In this document: one piece after another, positions 1-8,690 of the stretch
Numbering within the stretch: the stretch's first letter is position 1
Layout: every line of letters begins with the position of its first letter
Made by a program: the position numbers and the translations under genes
Notes under the pieces: generated by a model
The model's input: only the letters and a program-made list of their open reading frames with translations
Database searches by the model: none
What the model was told of the DNA's origin: nothing
Assembly: GCA_946500265.1 (NCBI GenBank)
Contig: CAMMVE010000011.1
Span: forward strand, 1-47,068
Reading direction: 5' to 3'
DNA: 47,068 nucleotides
Origin: an uncultured Clostridium sp.
Lineage (GTDB): Bacteria; Bacillota; Clostridia; TANB77; CAG-508

Positions 1-2
1 GA

Positions 3-2603
3 AATAGAGCTCTTAAATCATTATCAGATTTATTAAAAGGAAAACAAGGTAGATTCAGACAAAACCTACTTGGAAAACGTGTTGACTATTCAGGACGTTC
101 AGTTATCGTTGTTGGACCAGAGCTTAAAATTTATCAATGCGGACTTCCAAAAGAAATGGCAGTTGAATTATTCAAACCATTTGTTATGAAAGAATTAGTA
201 GGACGTGGAATTGCACATAATATTAAAAATGCAAAAAGAATGGTAGAAAGATTACGTCCAGAAGTATGGGATATATTAGAAGATGTTATAAAAGATCATC
301 CTGTAATGCTAAACCGTGCTCCTACATTACACAGACTTGGTATTCAAGCATTTGAGCCAGTTCTAGTTGAAGGTAGAGCAATAAAACTTCACCCATTAGT
401 TTGTACAGCATTTAATGCTGACTTCGATGGTGACCAAATGGCAGTGCATTTACCATTATCTCCAGAGGCACAAGCAGAAGCAAGATATTTAATGCTTTCT
501 GTTAACAACCTTTTAAAACCTCAAGATGGTAAACCAGTTACTGTACCTACACAAGATATGATTTTAGGTGCATATTACTTAACAATGGAAGTACCAGGAG
601 AGCCAGGAGAAGGTGGATATTATTCATCACCAGATGAAGCAATAATGGCTAACTTTAACAACGACTTAGGAATGCATGCAATGGTTAATGTTAGAATGAC
701 TAAAACTATTAATGGTGAAGAAAAGAGCAAAATAGTTAAAACTACTGTAGGAAGATTAATATATAACCAAGGAATACCTCAAGATTTAGGATTTGTAGAT
801 AGAAATAATCCAGAAACTATGTTTGAACCAGAATTGAATTTTACAGTAATGAAGAAAAATCTTGGAAAAATTATTGCGAAATGCATCAATAAACATGGTT
901 TAAGCAAAACGGCAGAACTACTAGACTATATTAAATCTACAGGATATGAATACTCTACAACAGCAGGTATTACAGTATCTGTAGATGATGTTAAAGTGCC
1001 ACCTGCTAAGAAACAAATATTAGAGGATGCACAAGTAGAAGTTGATAATGTAACTAAACAATATAGACGTGGTTTGATAACAGATACAGAAAGATATAAT
1101 TCTGTAATAAGAATCTGGGAAAAAGCTACAGATAAAGTTACAGATGCAATGAAAGATAATTTTGATGAAATGAACCCAGTATACATGATGTCTGAATCTG
1201 GTGCGAGAGGTAACTTAAACCAATTAAGACAAATTGCTGGTATGCGTGGACTTATGGCATCAACAACAGGTAAAACAGTTGAGATACCAATTACATCATC
1301 ATTTAGAGAGGGATTAGACCCATTAGAGTACTTTATTTCAGCACACGGTGCTAGAAAAGGTCTAGCAGATACAGCTTTAAGAACAGCAGACTCTGGATAC
1401 TTAACAAGAAGACTTGTTGATGTATCACAAGACATAATTGTTAGAGAGCATGACTGCGGAACAACTAAGGGAATAGAAATATCTGACATTAAAGATGGAA
1501 ATCAAGTAGTAGAGAAAATGGAAGAAAGATTACTTGGTAGATATCCATTAGAAGATATATATAATCCACAAACAAAAGAACTAATTGTGGATAAGGAAAC
1601 TCTAATTACTGAAAATATTGCAGATGAAATAGCTGCAGCAGGAATAACAAGTGTTAAGGTTCGTTCTGTACTTGAATGTAGAACAAAACATGGTGTATGT
1701 GCTAAATGTTATGGTATGGGACTTGCAACTCGTGAAGAAGTAAATATAGGAGAATCAGTTGGTATTATAGCGGCACAGTCAATTGGTGAGCCAGGTACAC
1801 AGCTTACAATGAGAACTATCCACTCTGGTGGTGTTGCCGGTGTTGCAGATATTACACAAGGTCTTCCTAGAGTTGAGGAGCTATTTGAAGCTCGTAAACC
1901 AAAGGGATTAGCTATAATCTCTGAAATAGATGGTACAATTAGCATTTCAGATGACAAGACTAGAAAAGAAGTTACAGTTACTGAAAAAGACGATGCTAAG
2001 AAATATGTAATACCATTCGGATCAAAACTTCGTGTAAGAGAAGGAGACGAGGTAAAAGCTGGAGCTCCTATTACAGAAGGTTCAATAAATCCAAATGAAA
2101 TTTTAGCAATAAATGGACCAGATGGAGTTTACCTATACTTAGTACAAGAAGTTCAAAAAGTTTATAGAAATCAAGGTGTTGATATCAATGATAAGCACGT
2201 TGAGGTTATTGCAAGACAAATGCTTAAGAAAGTTAGAGTAGAAGATAATGGAGATACACCATTATTTGCAGGTTCACTTGTAGATGTATATGAAGTGGAA
2301 GATGCAAACGAGAAAGCAATTGCAGAAGGAAAGAGACCAGCAACATATAAACGTGTTCTACTTGGAATTACAAAAGCATCACTTGCAACAGAAAGCTTCT
2401 TATCAGCTGCATCATTCCAAGAAACAACAAGAGTTCTTACAGAAGCTGCAGTAAAAGGTAAAGTAGATGAATTAATTGGACTAAAAGAAAATGTTATCAT
2501 AGGAAAATTAATTCCTGCAGGAACTGGAATGCCAGCATATAAAAATATTCACATAAATACAGAAGAACAAGAAGAAAATGTAGAAAGCGAAGAAGCTAAT
2601 TAG
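3..2603 (+). CDS. rpoC: DNA-directed RNA polymerase subunit beta' (5' end outside window)
   Basis: Catalytic large subunit of RNA polymerase. The frame is open from the window edge, so the start codon lies upstream and 866 codons plus the stop are visible, roughly the C-terminal two thirds of a clostridial beta'. The catalytic Mg-binding motif NADFDGD is encoded near 414-434. The second zinc site is visible as a Cys in HDCGTTKG (near 1454) plus [11 protein letters not shown] (near 1675-1710). The trigger-loop/bridge-helix region and the C-terminal GTGMPAYKN signature are intact. The gene ends at 2603 and is followed by a terminator. In most Bacillota rpsL-rpsG-fusA-tuf follow rpoC directly; here they lie about 37 kb further on. 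The identification is certain. Confidence 0.99.
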   Translation, partial: NRALKSLSDLLKGKQGRFRQNLLGKRVDYSGRSVIVVGPELKIYQCGLPKEMAVELFKPFVMKELVGRGIAHNIKNAKRMVERLRPEVWDILEDVIKDHPVMLNRAPTLHRLGIQAFEPVLVEGRAIKLHPLVCTAFNADFDGDQMAVHLPLSPEAQAEARYLMLSVNNLLKPQDGKPVTVPTQDMILGAYYLTMEVPGEPGEGGYYSSPDEAIMANFNNDLGMHAMVNVRMTKTINGEEKSKIVKTTVGRLIYNQGIPQDLGFVDRNNPETMFEPELNFTVMKKNLGKIIAKCINKHGLSKTAELLDYIKSTGYEYSTTAGITVSVDDVKVPPAKKQILEDAQVEVDNVTKQYRRGLITDTERYNSVIRIWEKATDKVTDAMKDNFDEMNPVYMMSESGARGNLNQLRQIAGMRGLMASTTGKTVEIPITSSFREGLDPLEYFISAHGARKGLADTALRTADSGYLTRRLVDVSQDIIVREHDCGTTKGIEISDIKDGNQVVEKMEERLLGRYPLEDIYNPQTKELIVDKETLITENIADEIAAAGITSVKVRSVLECRTKHGVCAKCYGMGLATREEVNIGESVGIIAAQSIGEPGTQLTMRTIHSGGVAGVADITQGLPRVEELFEARKPKGLAIISEIDGTISISDDKTRKEVTVTEKDDAKKYVIPFGSKLRVREGDEVKAGAPITEGSINPNEILAINGPDGVYLYLVQEVQKVYRNQGVDINDKHVEVIARQMLKKVRVEDNGDTPLFAGSLVDVYEVEDANEKAIAEGKRPATYKRVLLGITKASLATESFLSAASFQETTRVLTEAAVKGKVDELIGLKENVIIGKLIPAGTGMPAYKNIHINTEEQEENVESEEAN

Positions 2604-2606
2604 CAT

Positions 2607-2668
2607 GCATTATATAAGTTAAGTAAGTAGCTTTCACATAAATTTAATATAGATTAGGGCTTATCAAA
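2607..2668 (+). repeat. 62-bp direct repeat, copy A (hicB 3'-end remnant)
   Basis: The stretch matches 3487-3548 with a single difference (2658 G, A in the other copy). It begins with the last seven codons plus stop of hicB (encoding ALYKLSK) and runs into the first arm of a terminator. There is no hicB reading frame here, so this copy is a detached hicB 3' end lying four bases after the rpoC stop. It marks the left edge of the hicAB cassette. Confidence 0.9.
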
Positions 2669-2685
2669 TATGATAGGCCTTTTTA
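2657..2685 (+). terminator. Rho-independent terminator after rpoC
   Basis: A 9-bp stem (2658-2666 with 2671-2679, one G-T wobble) with a 4-nt loop is followed by a T-rich run from 2680. The left arm is supplied by the 62-bp repeat, while the right arm is unique to this copy. Confidence 0.8.
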
Positions 2686-2688
2686 TTA

Positions 2689-2717
2689 GGACCAGATTTA
2701 AATCTGTCACCAAATTT
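2689..2717. repeat. REP-like palindrome, GACAGATTT family (degenerate copy)
   Basis: Imperfect palindrome with the core AGATTTAAATCTGTCACC. It belongs to the same family as 15934-15960, 19644-19670, 44609-44646 and 46243-46268. The left arm is less conserved than the right. Confidence 0.65.
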
Positions 2718-2789
2718 CATTCAGCTTAAAGGTTATGAAAATATGCATATTGTGCAAGAAAAATTATACAAATAAATTTCATAAAAATA

Positions 2790-2818
2790 TTGACAAGTAG
2801 TATCAAATATAGTATCAT
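2790..2818 (+). promoter_or_regulatory. Promoter of hicAB with possible operator repeats
   Basis: A -35 TTGACA (2790-2795) and a -10 TATCAT (2813-2818) are separated by exactly 17 bp. The octamer TAGTATCA occurs twice, at 2798-2805 and 2810-2817, 12 bp apart, the second covering the -10. HicB antitoxins with a C-terminal ribbon-helix-helix domain commonly repress their own promoter, so these octamers are plausible HicB half-sites. That assignment is inference. Confidence 0.7.
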
Positions 2819-2890
2819 ATATAAAGACAAAACATTCAAATAATTATAGGGGGCCTTTATAATATCTTTTCACAAGAGAGGAGAATGTTT

Positions 2891-3119
2891 ATGTCTGATA
2901 TTATGAAAACGATACAGAAGATGAAAAGGCAGCCCAATGGAATTAGGTTTCAAGAATTGGCAAAAGTTTTAGAACACAATGGATATAAAATGAAACCAAA
3001 GAAACGGAACATCTCATAGAAATTTTATCAATGAAAAAGGAGATGTCATAACAATAAAGGAAGACAATCCCTTGAAAGCTGTTTATGTGAAAGATGTACT
3101 TAGAAGAATAGGAGAATAA
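2891..3119 (+). CDS. hicA: HicA-type mRNA interferase toxin, interrupted by a +1 shift at CGG
   Basis: Small HicA-like toxin (double-stranded RNA-binding fold, RNase acting on mRNA) upstream of its antitoxin hicB. The ATG at 2891 has an AGGAG ribosome site 8 nt upstream. Frame 1 encodes MSDIMKTIQKMKRQ through GYKMKPKK, then meets CGG at 3005-3007 and stops four codons later (TAG). Removing one base (C3005) joins it to a frame reading GTSHRNF and ending VKDVLRRIGE with TAA at 3117-3119, which restores a complete protein of about 76 aa. The shift lies just before the His of the GTSH motif, which matches the catalytic His position of HicA toxins. Without frameshifting the product therefore lacks its catalytic residue. 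Either the toxin is dead and the antitoxin kept, or the shift is programmed or a sequence error; rsmH and a pseudopilin show the same signature. Confidence 0.75.
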
Positions 3120-3162
3120 AATCCTATTCTTTGAGTACACTATAGAGAAGGAGGTAGCTTTT

Positions 3163-3510
3163 ATGAAGAATGTTGAAGATTATATGAATTTACCATATAA
3201 TTACATTGTGCAACCTATTACAGATGAGAGTGGCACTTATTTTTATGCGCGTGTTTTAGAATTGGATGGGTGTCAAAGCACAGGAGAAACATTTGAAGAA
3301 GCATATAAAAATTTAAAAGAAGCAATGAGAGGATGGCTTGAAGCGAAACTAGAAGGTGGTTTTGATGTACCATTACCAGTAGGTTATGATGATTTTAGTG
3401 GTAAATTTGTAGTTAGAATACCAAAGTCATTACATTATAGATTATCAGTAGAGGCAGAGCAAGAAGGAGTATCATTAAATCAATACGCATTATATAAGTT
3501 AAGTAAGTAG
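3163..3510 (+). CDS. hicB: HicB family antitoxin
   Basis: 115-aa antitoxin with the two-part HicB architecture. Residues about 10-75 form the partial RNase-H-like fold (YFYARVLELDGCQSTGETFE, then LKEAMRGWLE). Residues about 83-115 form a ribbon-helix-helix DNA-binding segment (VRIPKSLHYRLSVEAEQEGV). It would bind and neutralise HicA and repress the promoter at 2790-2818. AAGGAGG lies upstream of the ATG, and the gene starts 43 nt after the hicA stop. The last seven codons and stop are repeated after rpoC, so the gene's 3' end is also a cassette boundary. The reading frame is intact, in contrast to hicA. Confidence 0.9.
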   Translation: MKNVEDYMNLPYNYIVQPITDESGTYFYARVLELDGCQSTGETFEEAYKNLKEAMRGWLEAKLEGGFDVPLPVGYDDFSGKFVVRIPKSLHYRLSVEAEQEGVSLNQYALYKLSK

Positions 3511-3548
3511 CTTTCACATAAATTTAATATAGATTAGAGCTTATCAAA
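3487..3548 (+). repeat. 62-bp direct repeat, copy B (3' end of hicB)
   Basis: Partner of 2607-2668, 880 bp away. It covers the last seven codons and stop of hicB and the first arm of its terminator. Together the two copies bracket hicA and hicB. Confidence 0.9.
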
Positions 3549-3566
3549 CAAGATAAGCTCTTTGTT
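3536..3566 (+). terminator. Rho-independent terminator after hicB
   Basis: A perfect 10-bp stem (3536-3545 with 3552-3561) and a 6-nt loop are followed by TTTGTT. Confidence 0.85.
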
Positions 3567-3574
3567 ATGTCAAC

Positions 3575-3603
3575 TTGACAAAAACTGAAAAAAATAGTAA
3601 AAT
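3575..3603 (+). promoter_or_regulatory. Promoter of gdpP
   Basis: TTGACA (3575-3580), 17-bp spacer, TAAAAT (3598-3603), about 25 bp before the gdpP ATG. Confidence 0.75.
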
Positions 3604-3628
3604 TATTACTGTTTAAATGGAGGTTTTT

Positions 3629-5614
3629 ATGAACCATAACAAGAAAATTGTGCAGAAAATAGTATCAAAAACAAAAATATATATAGCTATTATAGCAATT
3701 CTTTTAATTGCCCTATGTATGTATAATCCATGGCTTATTATTCCATCTGTTATTATATATATCGCTTTAATAGCATATGCATACTGGACAAATAACAAAA
3801 GGCAAGAAGAGCTTACAGAGCACATAAAGAGCTTGACTTTTAGCCTTGATAAAGTTGCAAAAATAGCTTTAGTAAACTCGCCATTTCCACTAGTTATAGC
3901 AGAAACAAATGGAAATTTAATTTTTAGAAATACTAAATTTAATCAAGAGTTTGCAAATATTGATATTAACAATTATTTAACAAAAATACTAGAGGATGTT
4001 AAATTAGAAATCAAAAATAATGATAAAAAAGAAAAGATATACGACGAGATACAAATTGATAAAAAGACATATAAACTTTATGGAGATTATATGCCTTTAA
4101 AAGACGAGTATATTATTACAATATATTTTGTAGATGATACAAAATTAGTAGAATTAGAAAGCTTATTTGAAGATAAAGATATCTATATTGGACTTATTAT
4201 GATAGATAATTATGAAGAAGTTATACAAAGAATTGCAGATGACGAAAAGCCACAACTTATGGCAGAGATAGAGAAAAAATTGTATGACTGGGCTTCAGAT
4301 TATAATGGATTAATATTAAAATCTGAGAGAGACACTTTTGTCTGCATTTTTGAGAAGAAATATATTAGAGAAATAGAAGAGAAAAAATTTGATATATTAG
4401 ATATAATTAAGGAAGCACAAGCTTCAGATAAAATGCAATTTACTTTAAGTATTGCAATTTCAAATGATGGAACATCAAATTTAGAAAAATATAAAACAGC
4501 ACAAGCAGCATTAGATATTGTACTAGGACGTGGAGGAGACCAAGCTGTTGTCCATGAAGGCGATAAATATACATTCTTTGGAGGTAGAACACAAGAGCTA
4601 GAAAAGAGAACAAAAGTAAAAGCAAGAATTATAGCGCATGCTTTGGAAGGATTAATCACAGAATCTAGTAAAGTTATGATAATGGGACACAATAACTCAG
4701 ATATGGACTGTATAGGAGCTAGCATGGGCTTATATAGACTTGTTAAAACATTAAATAAAGATGCTTATATAGTTGTAAATCCACAAGGAGAAAATTTATC
4801 TACATTTTTGCAAGAACTAGCAACTGATGAACAATATGATGGAATAATAGTAGATTCTCAAACAGCAATTTCAAATATAGATGATGACACTTTATTAGTT
4901 ATTGTTGATACAAATAAAAAGAATTATGTTGAATCACCAGAACTATTGGCAAAAGCAAAGAAAATAGTAGTAGTAGATCATCATAGAAGAAGTCCGGATT
5001 ATATAGAAAGTGCTACATTAACATTTCATGAAGTTTATGCATCATCAGCTTCAGAATTAGTGACAGAACTTATTGAGTATGCTGAATCAGCTCCAGAACT
5101 AAATAATTTAGAAGCAGAAGCATTATATGCAGGAATTATGATGGATACAAAAACATTTACATTTAAGACTGGTGTACGTACATTTGAAGCAGCAGCATAT
5201 TTGCGTAAATGTGGTGTAGACATTATAAAAGTTAAAAAATGGTTCCAAAGCGATTTAGACACATACAATAAAATTTCAAATATAATAGGAAAAGCAGAGC
5301 TTGTATATGATTCTATTGCAATTTCTGTATATGATGAGGAAGATAAAGAATCAAATATTGTATGTGCAAAAGCAGCAGATGAATTGCTTACAATAAGTAA
5401 TATTACAGCATCATTTGTGCTAGGTAAGATGGATGACAAAATATGTATAAGCGGACGTTCAATAGGAGATATAAATGTTCAAGTAATATTGGAAAAACTT
5501 GGTGGAGGAGGCCATATAACACTTGCAGGAGCACAAGTTGAAGGAATGGATATGGATGAAGTCAAGCAAGAACTTATAAATAGAATTAATGAGTATTTTA
5601 GCGAACAAATCTAA
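3629..5614 (+). CDS. gdpP: Cyclic-di-AMP phosphodiesterase GdpP (DHH-DHHA1)
   Basis: Membrane phosphodiesterase that hydrolyses c-di-AMP. With the ATG at 3629 (GGAGG at 3619-3623) the protein has 661 aa, the usual GdpP length; an ATG at 3617 contains this ribosome site and is unlikely. Two membrane helices lie at about 15-55 (IAIIAILLIALCMY, then IIPSVIIYIALIAYAYW). A PAS-like part and a degenerate GGDEF part follow to about residue 310. The DHH domain shows MGHNNSDMDCIGASMG (about 350) and the signature VVDHHRRSPD (about 450). The DHHA1 end shows GGGGHITLAGAQ. rplI and dnaB follow, the order seen in Bacillus yybT-rplI-dnaC. Expression likely starts at 3575-3603. Confidence 0.97.
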   Translation: MNHNKKIVQKIVSKTKIYIAIIAILLIALCMYNPWLIIPSVIIYIALIAYAYWTNNKRQEELTEHIKSLTFSLDKVAKIALVNSPFPLVIAETNGNLIFRNTKFNQEFANIDINNYLTKILEDVKLEIKNNDKKEKIYDEIQIDKKTYKLYGDYMPLKDEYIITIYFVDDTKLVELESLFEDKDIYIGLIMIDNYEEVIQRIADDEKPQLMAEIEKKLYDWASDYNGLILKSERDTFVCIFEKKYIREIEEKKFDILDIIKEAQASDKMQFTLSIAISNDGTSNLEKYKTAQAALDIVLGRGGDQAVVHEGDKYTFFGGRTQELEKRTKVKARIIAHALEGLITESSKVMIMGHNNSDMDCIGASMGLYRLVKTLNKDAYIVVNPQGENLSTFLQELATDEQYDGIIVDSQTAISNIDDDTLLVIVDTNKKNYVESPELLAKAKKIVVVDHHRRSPDYIESATLTFHEVYASSASELVTELIEYAESAPELNNLEAEALYAGIMMDTKTFTFKTGVRTFEAAAYLRKCGVDIIKVKKWFQSDLDTYNKISNIIGKAELVYDSIAISVYDEEDKESNIVCAKAADELLTISNITASFVLGKMDDKICISGRSIGDINVQVILEKLGGGGHITLAGAQVEGMDMDEVKQELINRINEYFSEQI

Positions 5615-5618
5615 TATA

Positions 5619-5740
5619 AGCTGCTAAATAATTGGGTTTTGGCGTTGTTAAATTTCGCGGCGAAAATCCTCAACGTGCAAAAGCACGCCTCCGGTTTTCT
5701 TGCTCATTTGCCTAGCCAAAACAACAATTCTTTAGCAGCA
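5619..5740. repeat. Structured intergenic repeat, copy 1
   Basis: An imperfect outer inverted repeat (5620-5643 with 5715-5739) closes on a conserved core. The core holds a second stem (GAAAATCC with GGTTTTC) and an apical perfect stem CGTGC/GCACG (5674-5678, 5683-5687) with an AAAA loop. The reverse complement of the core recurs at 26504-26624, and one end recurs at 28881-28902. Flanking arm sequence differs between copies but stays self-complementary in each. It sits between gdpP and rplI. Confidence 0.85.
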
Positions 5741-5809
5741 AAAAGCAAAATAAGAACAAAAGGGACAGACCTATTTTTTGAAACAGAATTGTGACAACTG
5801 AATTTACAT

Positions 5810-5836
5810 TTAATAAAATTCAAAAAATTTTATTAA
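5810..5836. other. AT-rich hairpin in the rplI leader
   Basis: A perfect 11-bp inverted repeat (5810-5820 with 5826-5836) around the loop CAAAA, about 65 bp upstream of the rplI start. It has no T-run after it. It may be an upstream leader structure; its role is unknown. Confidence 0.45.
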
Positions 5837-5900
5837 GAACTTATATGCTTACATTTTATATAGAATATAGCAGATGTAATTGTAGAAAGGAAGTGCTTAA

Positions 5901-6347
5901 ATGAAAGTTATTTTATTAGATAATATAAAAGGGGTAGGTAAAAAAGATGAAGTTATAAACGCTGCAGATGGATATGCAAGAAATTACCTTTTACCAAGAA
6001 AGTTAGCAGTAGAGGCTAATGCGGAAAATATGAGTAAATTAAATAATAAAAAAGAAGCTGCAAGCTTTAGAAAAGATGTTGAAAAACAAAATGCTGAGGA
6101 GCTTGCTAAAAAATTAAAAGGTATTATGCTAAAAATCAAAGTTAAAGCTGGAGAAAATGGAAAAATCTTCGGAGGAGTAACAAGCAAAGAAATTTCTGAA
6201 AATCTAAAGTCTCAATATAATTATATAATTGATAAGAAAAAAATCGATTTAAAAGAAAATATTAAAACATTGGGAGAATTCAATGTTTCAATTAAATTAT
6301 ATGAAGGTGTAGTTGCTAGTTTAAAAATACAAGTTATTAGTGAATAG
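5901..6347 (+). CDS. rplI: 50S ribosomal protein L9
   Basis: Large-subunit protein that binds 23S rRNA near the base of the L1 stalk. 148 aa, the standard length. The N-terminal RNA-binding domain reads MKVILLDNIKGVGKKDEVIN and then GYARNYLLPRKLA, the L9 signature. A long Lys/Glu-rich connecting helix (about 40-75) leads to the C-terminal domain (GKIFGGVTSKEI). An AAGGA ribosome site is 9-10 nt before the ATG. It lies between gdpP and dnaB; the 286 bp in front of it carry the structured repeat and a hairpin. Confidence 0.98.
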   Translation: MKVILLDNIKGVGKKDEVINAADGYARNYLLPRKLAVEANAENMSKLNNKKEAASFRKDVEKQNAEELAKKLKGIMLKIKVKAGENGKIFGGVTSKEISENLKSQYNYIIDKKKIDLKENIKTLGEFNVSIKLYEGVVASLKIQVISE

Positions 6348-6503
6348 TAATACATAAATAATAGCAAGCAAAATCAATAATAATAACTGAGAGTAGCTAA
6401 GCAATTAATAATAACTAGATAATTATAGCATTACAACTATTACTGCAATTTTGCGGTAGAGCAATAATATATTATAGTGACATTGTATAGAGGTGAAAAT
6501 TAA

Positions 6504-7835
6504 ATGGAGCTAGGAAAGATACCACCAAACGATACAGAAGCAGAGCAAGCAGTTATAGGTAGTATGCTTACAGATAAAGATGCTGTAATAGCTGCTGTGG
6601 AAGTACTTAAAGACAGCGATTTTTATAGAGAAGATAACCGAATTATATATTCTGCAATTTTGAATTTATATAATAGAAGCCAGCCAATTGATGTTATTAC
6701 ATTAAGAGCAGAACTATCATCAATGGGGAAATTAGATAGCGTGGGAGGACTTGAGTATATTGCAGAGCTTCCTGAAAAAGTACCGACTACCTCTAATGTT
6801 GAGCAATATATAAGAATTGTAGAAGAAAAATCTATTTTAAGAAATTTAATAAAAACTGCAAATGATATAATAACTTTAGGATATGACCCAACACAAGAAG
6901 TCGAAAGCATTATTGATTCATCAGAAAAGAAAATTTTTGAAGTAATGCAAAGAAAAAATCAAAAAGGGTATAGCTCAATTAAAGATATTCTAGTTGATAC
7001 TTTTACAGAACTAGAACAATTGTATAATAGAAAACAGCATGTAACTGGTGTGCCAACTGGATTTGTTGATTTGGATTATAAAACTGCAGGACTTCACAAA
7101 TCAGATTTGATTTTGGTTGCAGCAAGACCTGCGATGGGTAAGTCTGCATTTGCATTAAATATAGCTACAAATGCTGCAGTAAGAGCAAATGTGCCTGTAA
7201 TGATATTCAGCCTTGAAATGTCTAAAGAACAGATGGCAAACAGAATTCTTTGCTCAGAAGCAATGGTAGATAGTAATAAAGTTAGAACAGGTACATTGGA
7301 AGATGACGACTGGGCAAAATTGGCAGAAGCTTCAGGAATTATTTCTGAATCACAAATTTATATTGACGATACGCCAGGAATTTCTATAATGGAAATAAGA
7401 GCAAAATGTAGAAAAATGAAATTGGAGCATGATATCGGATTAGTTGTAATTGACTATTTGCAATTAGTTCAGGGAAGTGGAAAAAGAGGTGCAAGTCGTG
7501 AGCAAGAAATAGCAGAAATAAGCCGTTCTTTGAAAATTCTTGCTAAAGAAATAGAGGTGCCTGTAATTGCGCTTTCACAATTATCAAGAGCTCCAGAGCA
7601 AAGACCTGACCATAGACCAATGCTTTCAGACCTTCGTGAATCTGGTTCTATAGAGCAAGATGCCGACATTGTTATATTCTTATATAGAGATGATTATTAT
7701 AACGAGGATAGTGAAAAGAAGAATATTGCTGAGGTAATAATGGCTAAACATAGAGCAGGTTCAACAGGAACTGTAGAGCTATTATGGCTCGGAAATTATA
7801 CAAAATTTGCTAATATTGATAAATATAGAGAATAA
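6504..7835 (+). CDS. dnaB: Replicative DNA helicase DnaB (Bacillus DnaC)
   Basis: Hexameric fork helicase, 443 aa, full length. The N-terminal helical domain (about 1-105) contains EAEQAVIGSMLTDKDAV. The RecA-like domain shows Walker A ARPAMGKSAFALN (about 207-219), FSLEMSKEQM, Walker B-like LVVIDYLQLV and the SQLSRAPEQRPDHRPMLSDL segment with the arginine finger region. No intein is present. AGAGGTG lies upstream of the ATG. The 156-bp gap after rplI holds no gene. A bidirectional terminator follows at 7903-7936. Confidence 0.98.
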   Translation: MELGKIPPNDTEAEQAVIGSMLTDKDAVIAAVEVLKDSDFYREDNRIIYSAILNLYNRSQPIDVITLRAELSSMGKLDSVGGLEYIAELPEKVPTTSNVEQYIRIVEEKSILRNLIKTANDIITLGYDPTQEVESIIDSSEKKIFEVMQRKNQKGYSSIKDILVDTFTELEQLYNRKQHVTGVPTGFVDLDYKTAGLHKSDLILVAARPAMGKSAFALNIATNAAVRANVPVMIFSLEMSKEQMANRILCSEAMVDSNKVRTGTLEDDDWAKLAEASGIISESQIYIDDTPGISIMEIRAKCRKMKLEHDIGLVVIDYLQLVQGSGKRGASREQEIAEISRSLKILAKEIEVPVIALSQLSRAPEQRPDHRPMLSDLRESGSIEQDADIVIFLYRDDYYNEDSEKKNIAEVIMAKHRAGSTGTVELLWLGNYTKFANIDKYRE

Positions 7836-7902
7836 AAATAATACTGAGAGTAAGTATAAAAGTTTAACTTTTATATTTTGCAGAATATTAAATTATAAAT
7901 AG

Positions 7903-7936
7903 AAACGCCCCAAACTATTTAGTCTTTGGGGCGTTT
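7903..7936. terminator. Bidirectional terminator between dnaB and the amidase
   Basis: A perfect 12-bp stem (7903-7914 with 7925-7936), rich in GC at its centre, with A and T runs at its base on both strands. It serves the two convergent genes. Confidence 0.85.
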
Positions 7937-7954
7937 TGGAGTTAGAGACTAAGT

Positions 7955-8506
7955 TTATTTAACGTCTTCATCAACTCCTAAGATAAAATCTTTTCTGTCA
8001 TAAAAGTCGAGAACCGTTAAAATAAACATATCCCAGTTCCAGCCGTATAGTCCAGCTAAAAGCCTAGCTGGGCACTCCTTTCCACTCCAATGCTTATGCG
8101 GAACAACGTTCCCGATGGGAATATTGTACATATGCATAAGTGTGGCGGTAAGACGAGCTTGGTTTTGAATTGCTTTGTCAAAGTCAATATTGACATTGAC
8201 GAGCCGTTCAATACCAATTGAGCTATTTCCTTCAGTGCTTCCGGAATGTGCTGTCCGAACCCACGTGGGTAAGAACTGCCATACCTTATCATCTTCACAG
8301 AGAAAATGATAAGCACATCTGGGGTCTCCTTTCGGATTTTCCAATAGCTGAATGTAGTGCTCAGCGGTTCTGTTAGCAGGAGCCTTTTCAAGGCCGGTGC
8401 CAGTCTCATGTATCGTAATGAAATACGGTACATTTTTGCCATCTTCCCGAGGAACTACCAGAGGAAGCCGGCATTCAGGTCTTTCTAAGATGTGTTTGAC
8501 CAACAT
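7955..8506 (-). CDS. N-acetylmuramoyl-L-alanine amidase (Amidase_2 type), foreign composition
   Basis: 183-aa zinc amidase expected to cut the bond between muramic acid and the stem peptide. Zinc ligands are visible as His in FITIHETG (about 33) and His and Cys in PHKHWSGKECP (about 136-144); SSIGIER supplies the conserved acidic region. There is no signal peptide and no wall-binding domain, as in phage or prophage lysins and recycling enzymes. GGAGG lies before the ATG at 8506. The gene is clearly richer in GC than its neighbours and uses CGG for Arg at residues 13, 20 and 84, a codon otherwise avoided here, so recent transfer is likely. No other phage gene is adjacent, so a lone acquired gene or a phage remnant are both possible. 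Confidence 0.88.
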   Translation of the reverse strand: MLVKHILERPECRLPLVVPREDGKNVPYFITIHETGTGLEKAPANRTAEHYIQLLENPKGDPRCAYHFLCEDDKVWQFLPTWVRTAHSGSTEGNSSIGIERLVNVNIDFDKAIQNQARLTATLMHMYNIPIGNVVPHKHWSGKECPARLLAGLYGWNWDMFILTVLDFYDRKDFILGVDEDVK

Positions 8507-8548
8507 TTAAATTCCTCCATTTATGTGAATTGCACAAAGCTTACTATA

Positions 8549-8578
8549 ATTATAACAAAGTAAAACATATTATGTCAA
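8549..8578 (-). promoter_or_regulatory. Promoter of the amidase gene
   Basis: On the reverse strand: TTGACA (8573-8578) and TATAAT (8549-8554) with an 18-bp spacer, or TTATAA at 17 bp. It lies about 45 bp from the start codon. Confidence 0.7.
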
Positions 8579-8690
8579 ATTCTTGAAAAAATAGTAAATA
8601 TATGGTAAGCTATAATAGTATAATTTGATTTTTCTAAAAAATAAAAGTCTGAGTATAAATAAAAACTAATATAGATAGAGAGGTGAAAAA

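Noticed and set aside
926..1489. Long reverse-strand open frame inside rpoC
   Set aside because: It is the mirror of a conserved coding frame, has no ribosome site and resembles no known protein.
8056..8442. Second reverse-strand frame inside the amidase
   Set aside because: Overlaps the amidase fully in another frame; only the longer frame shows family motifs and a GGAGG site.
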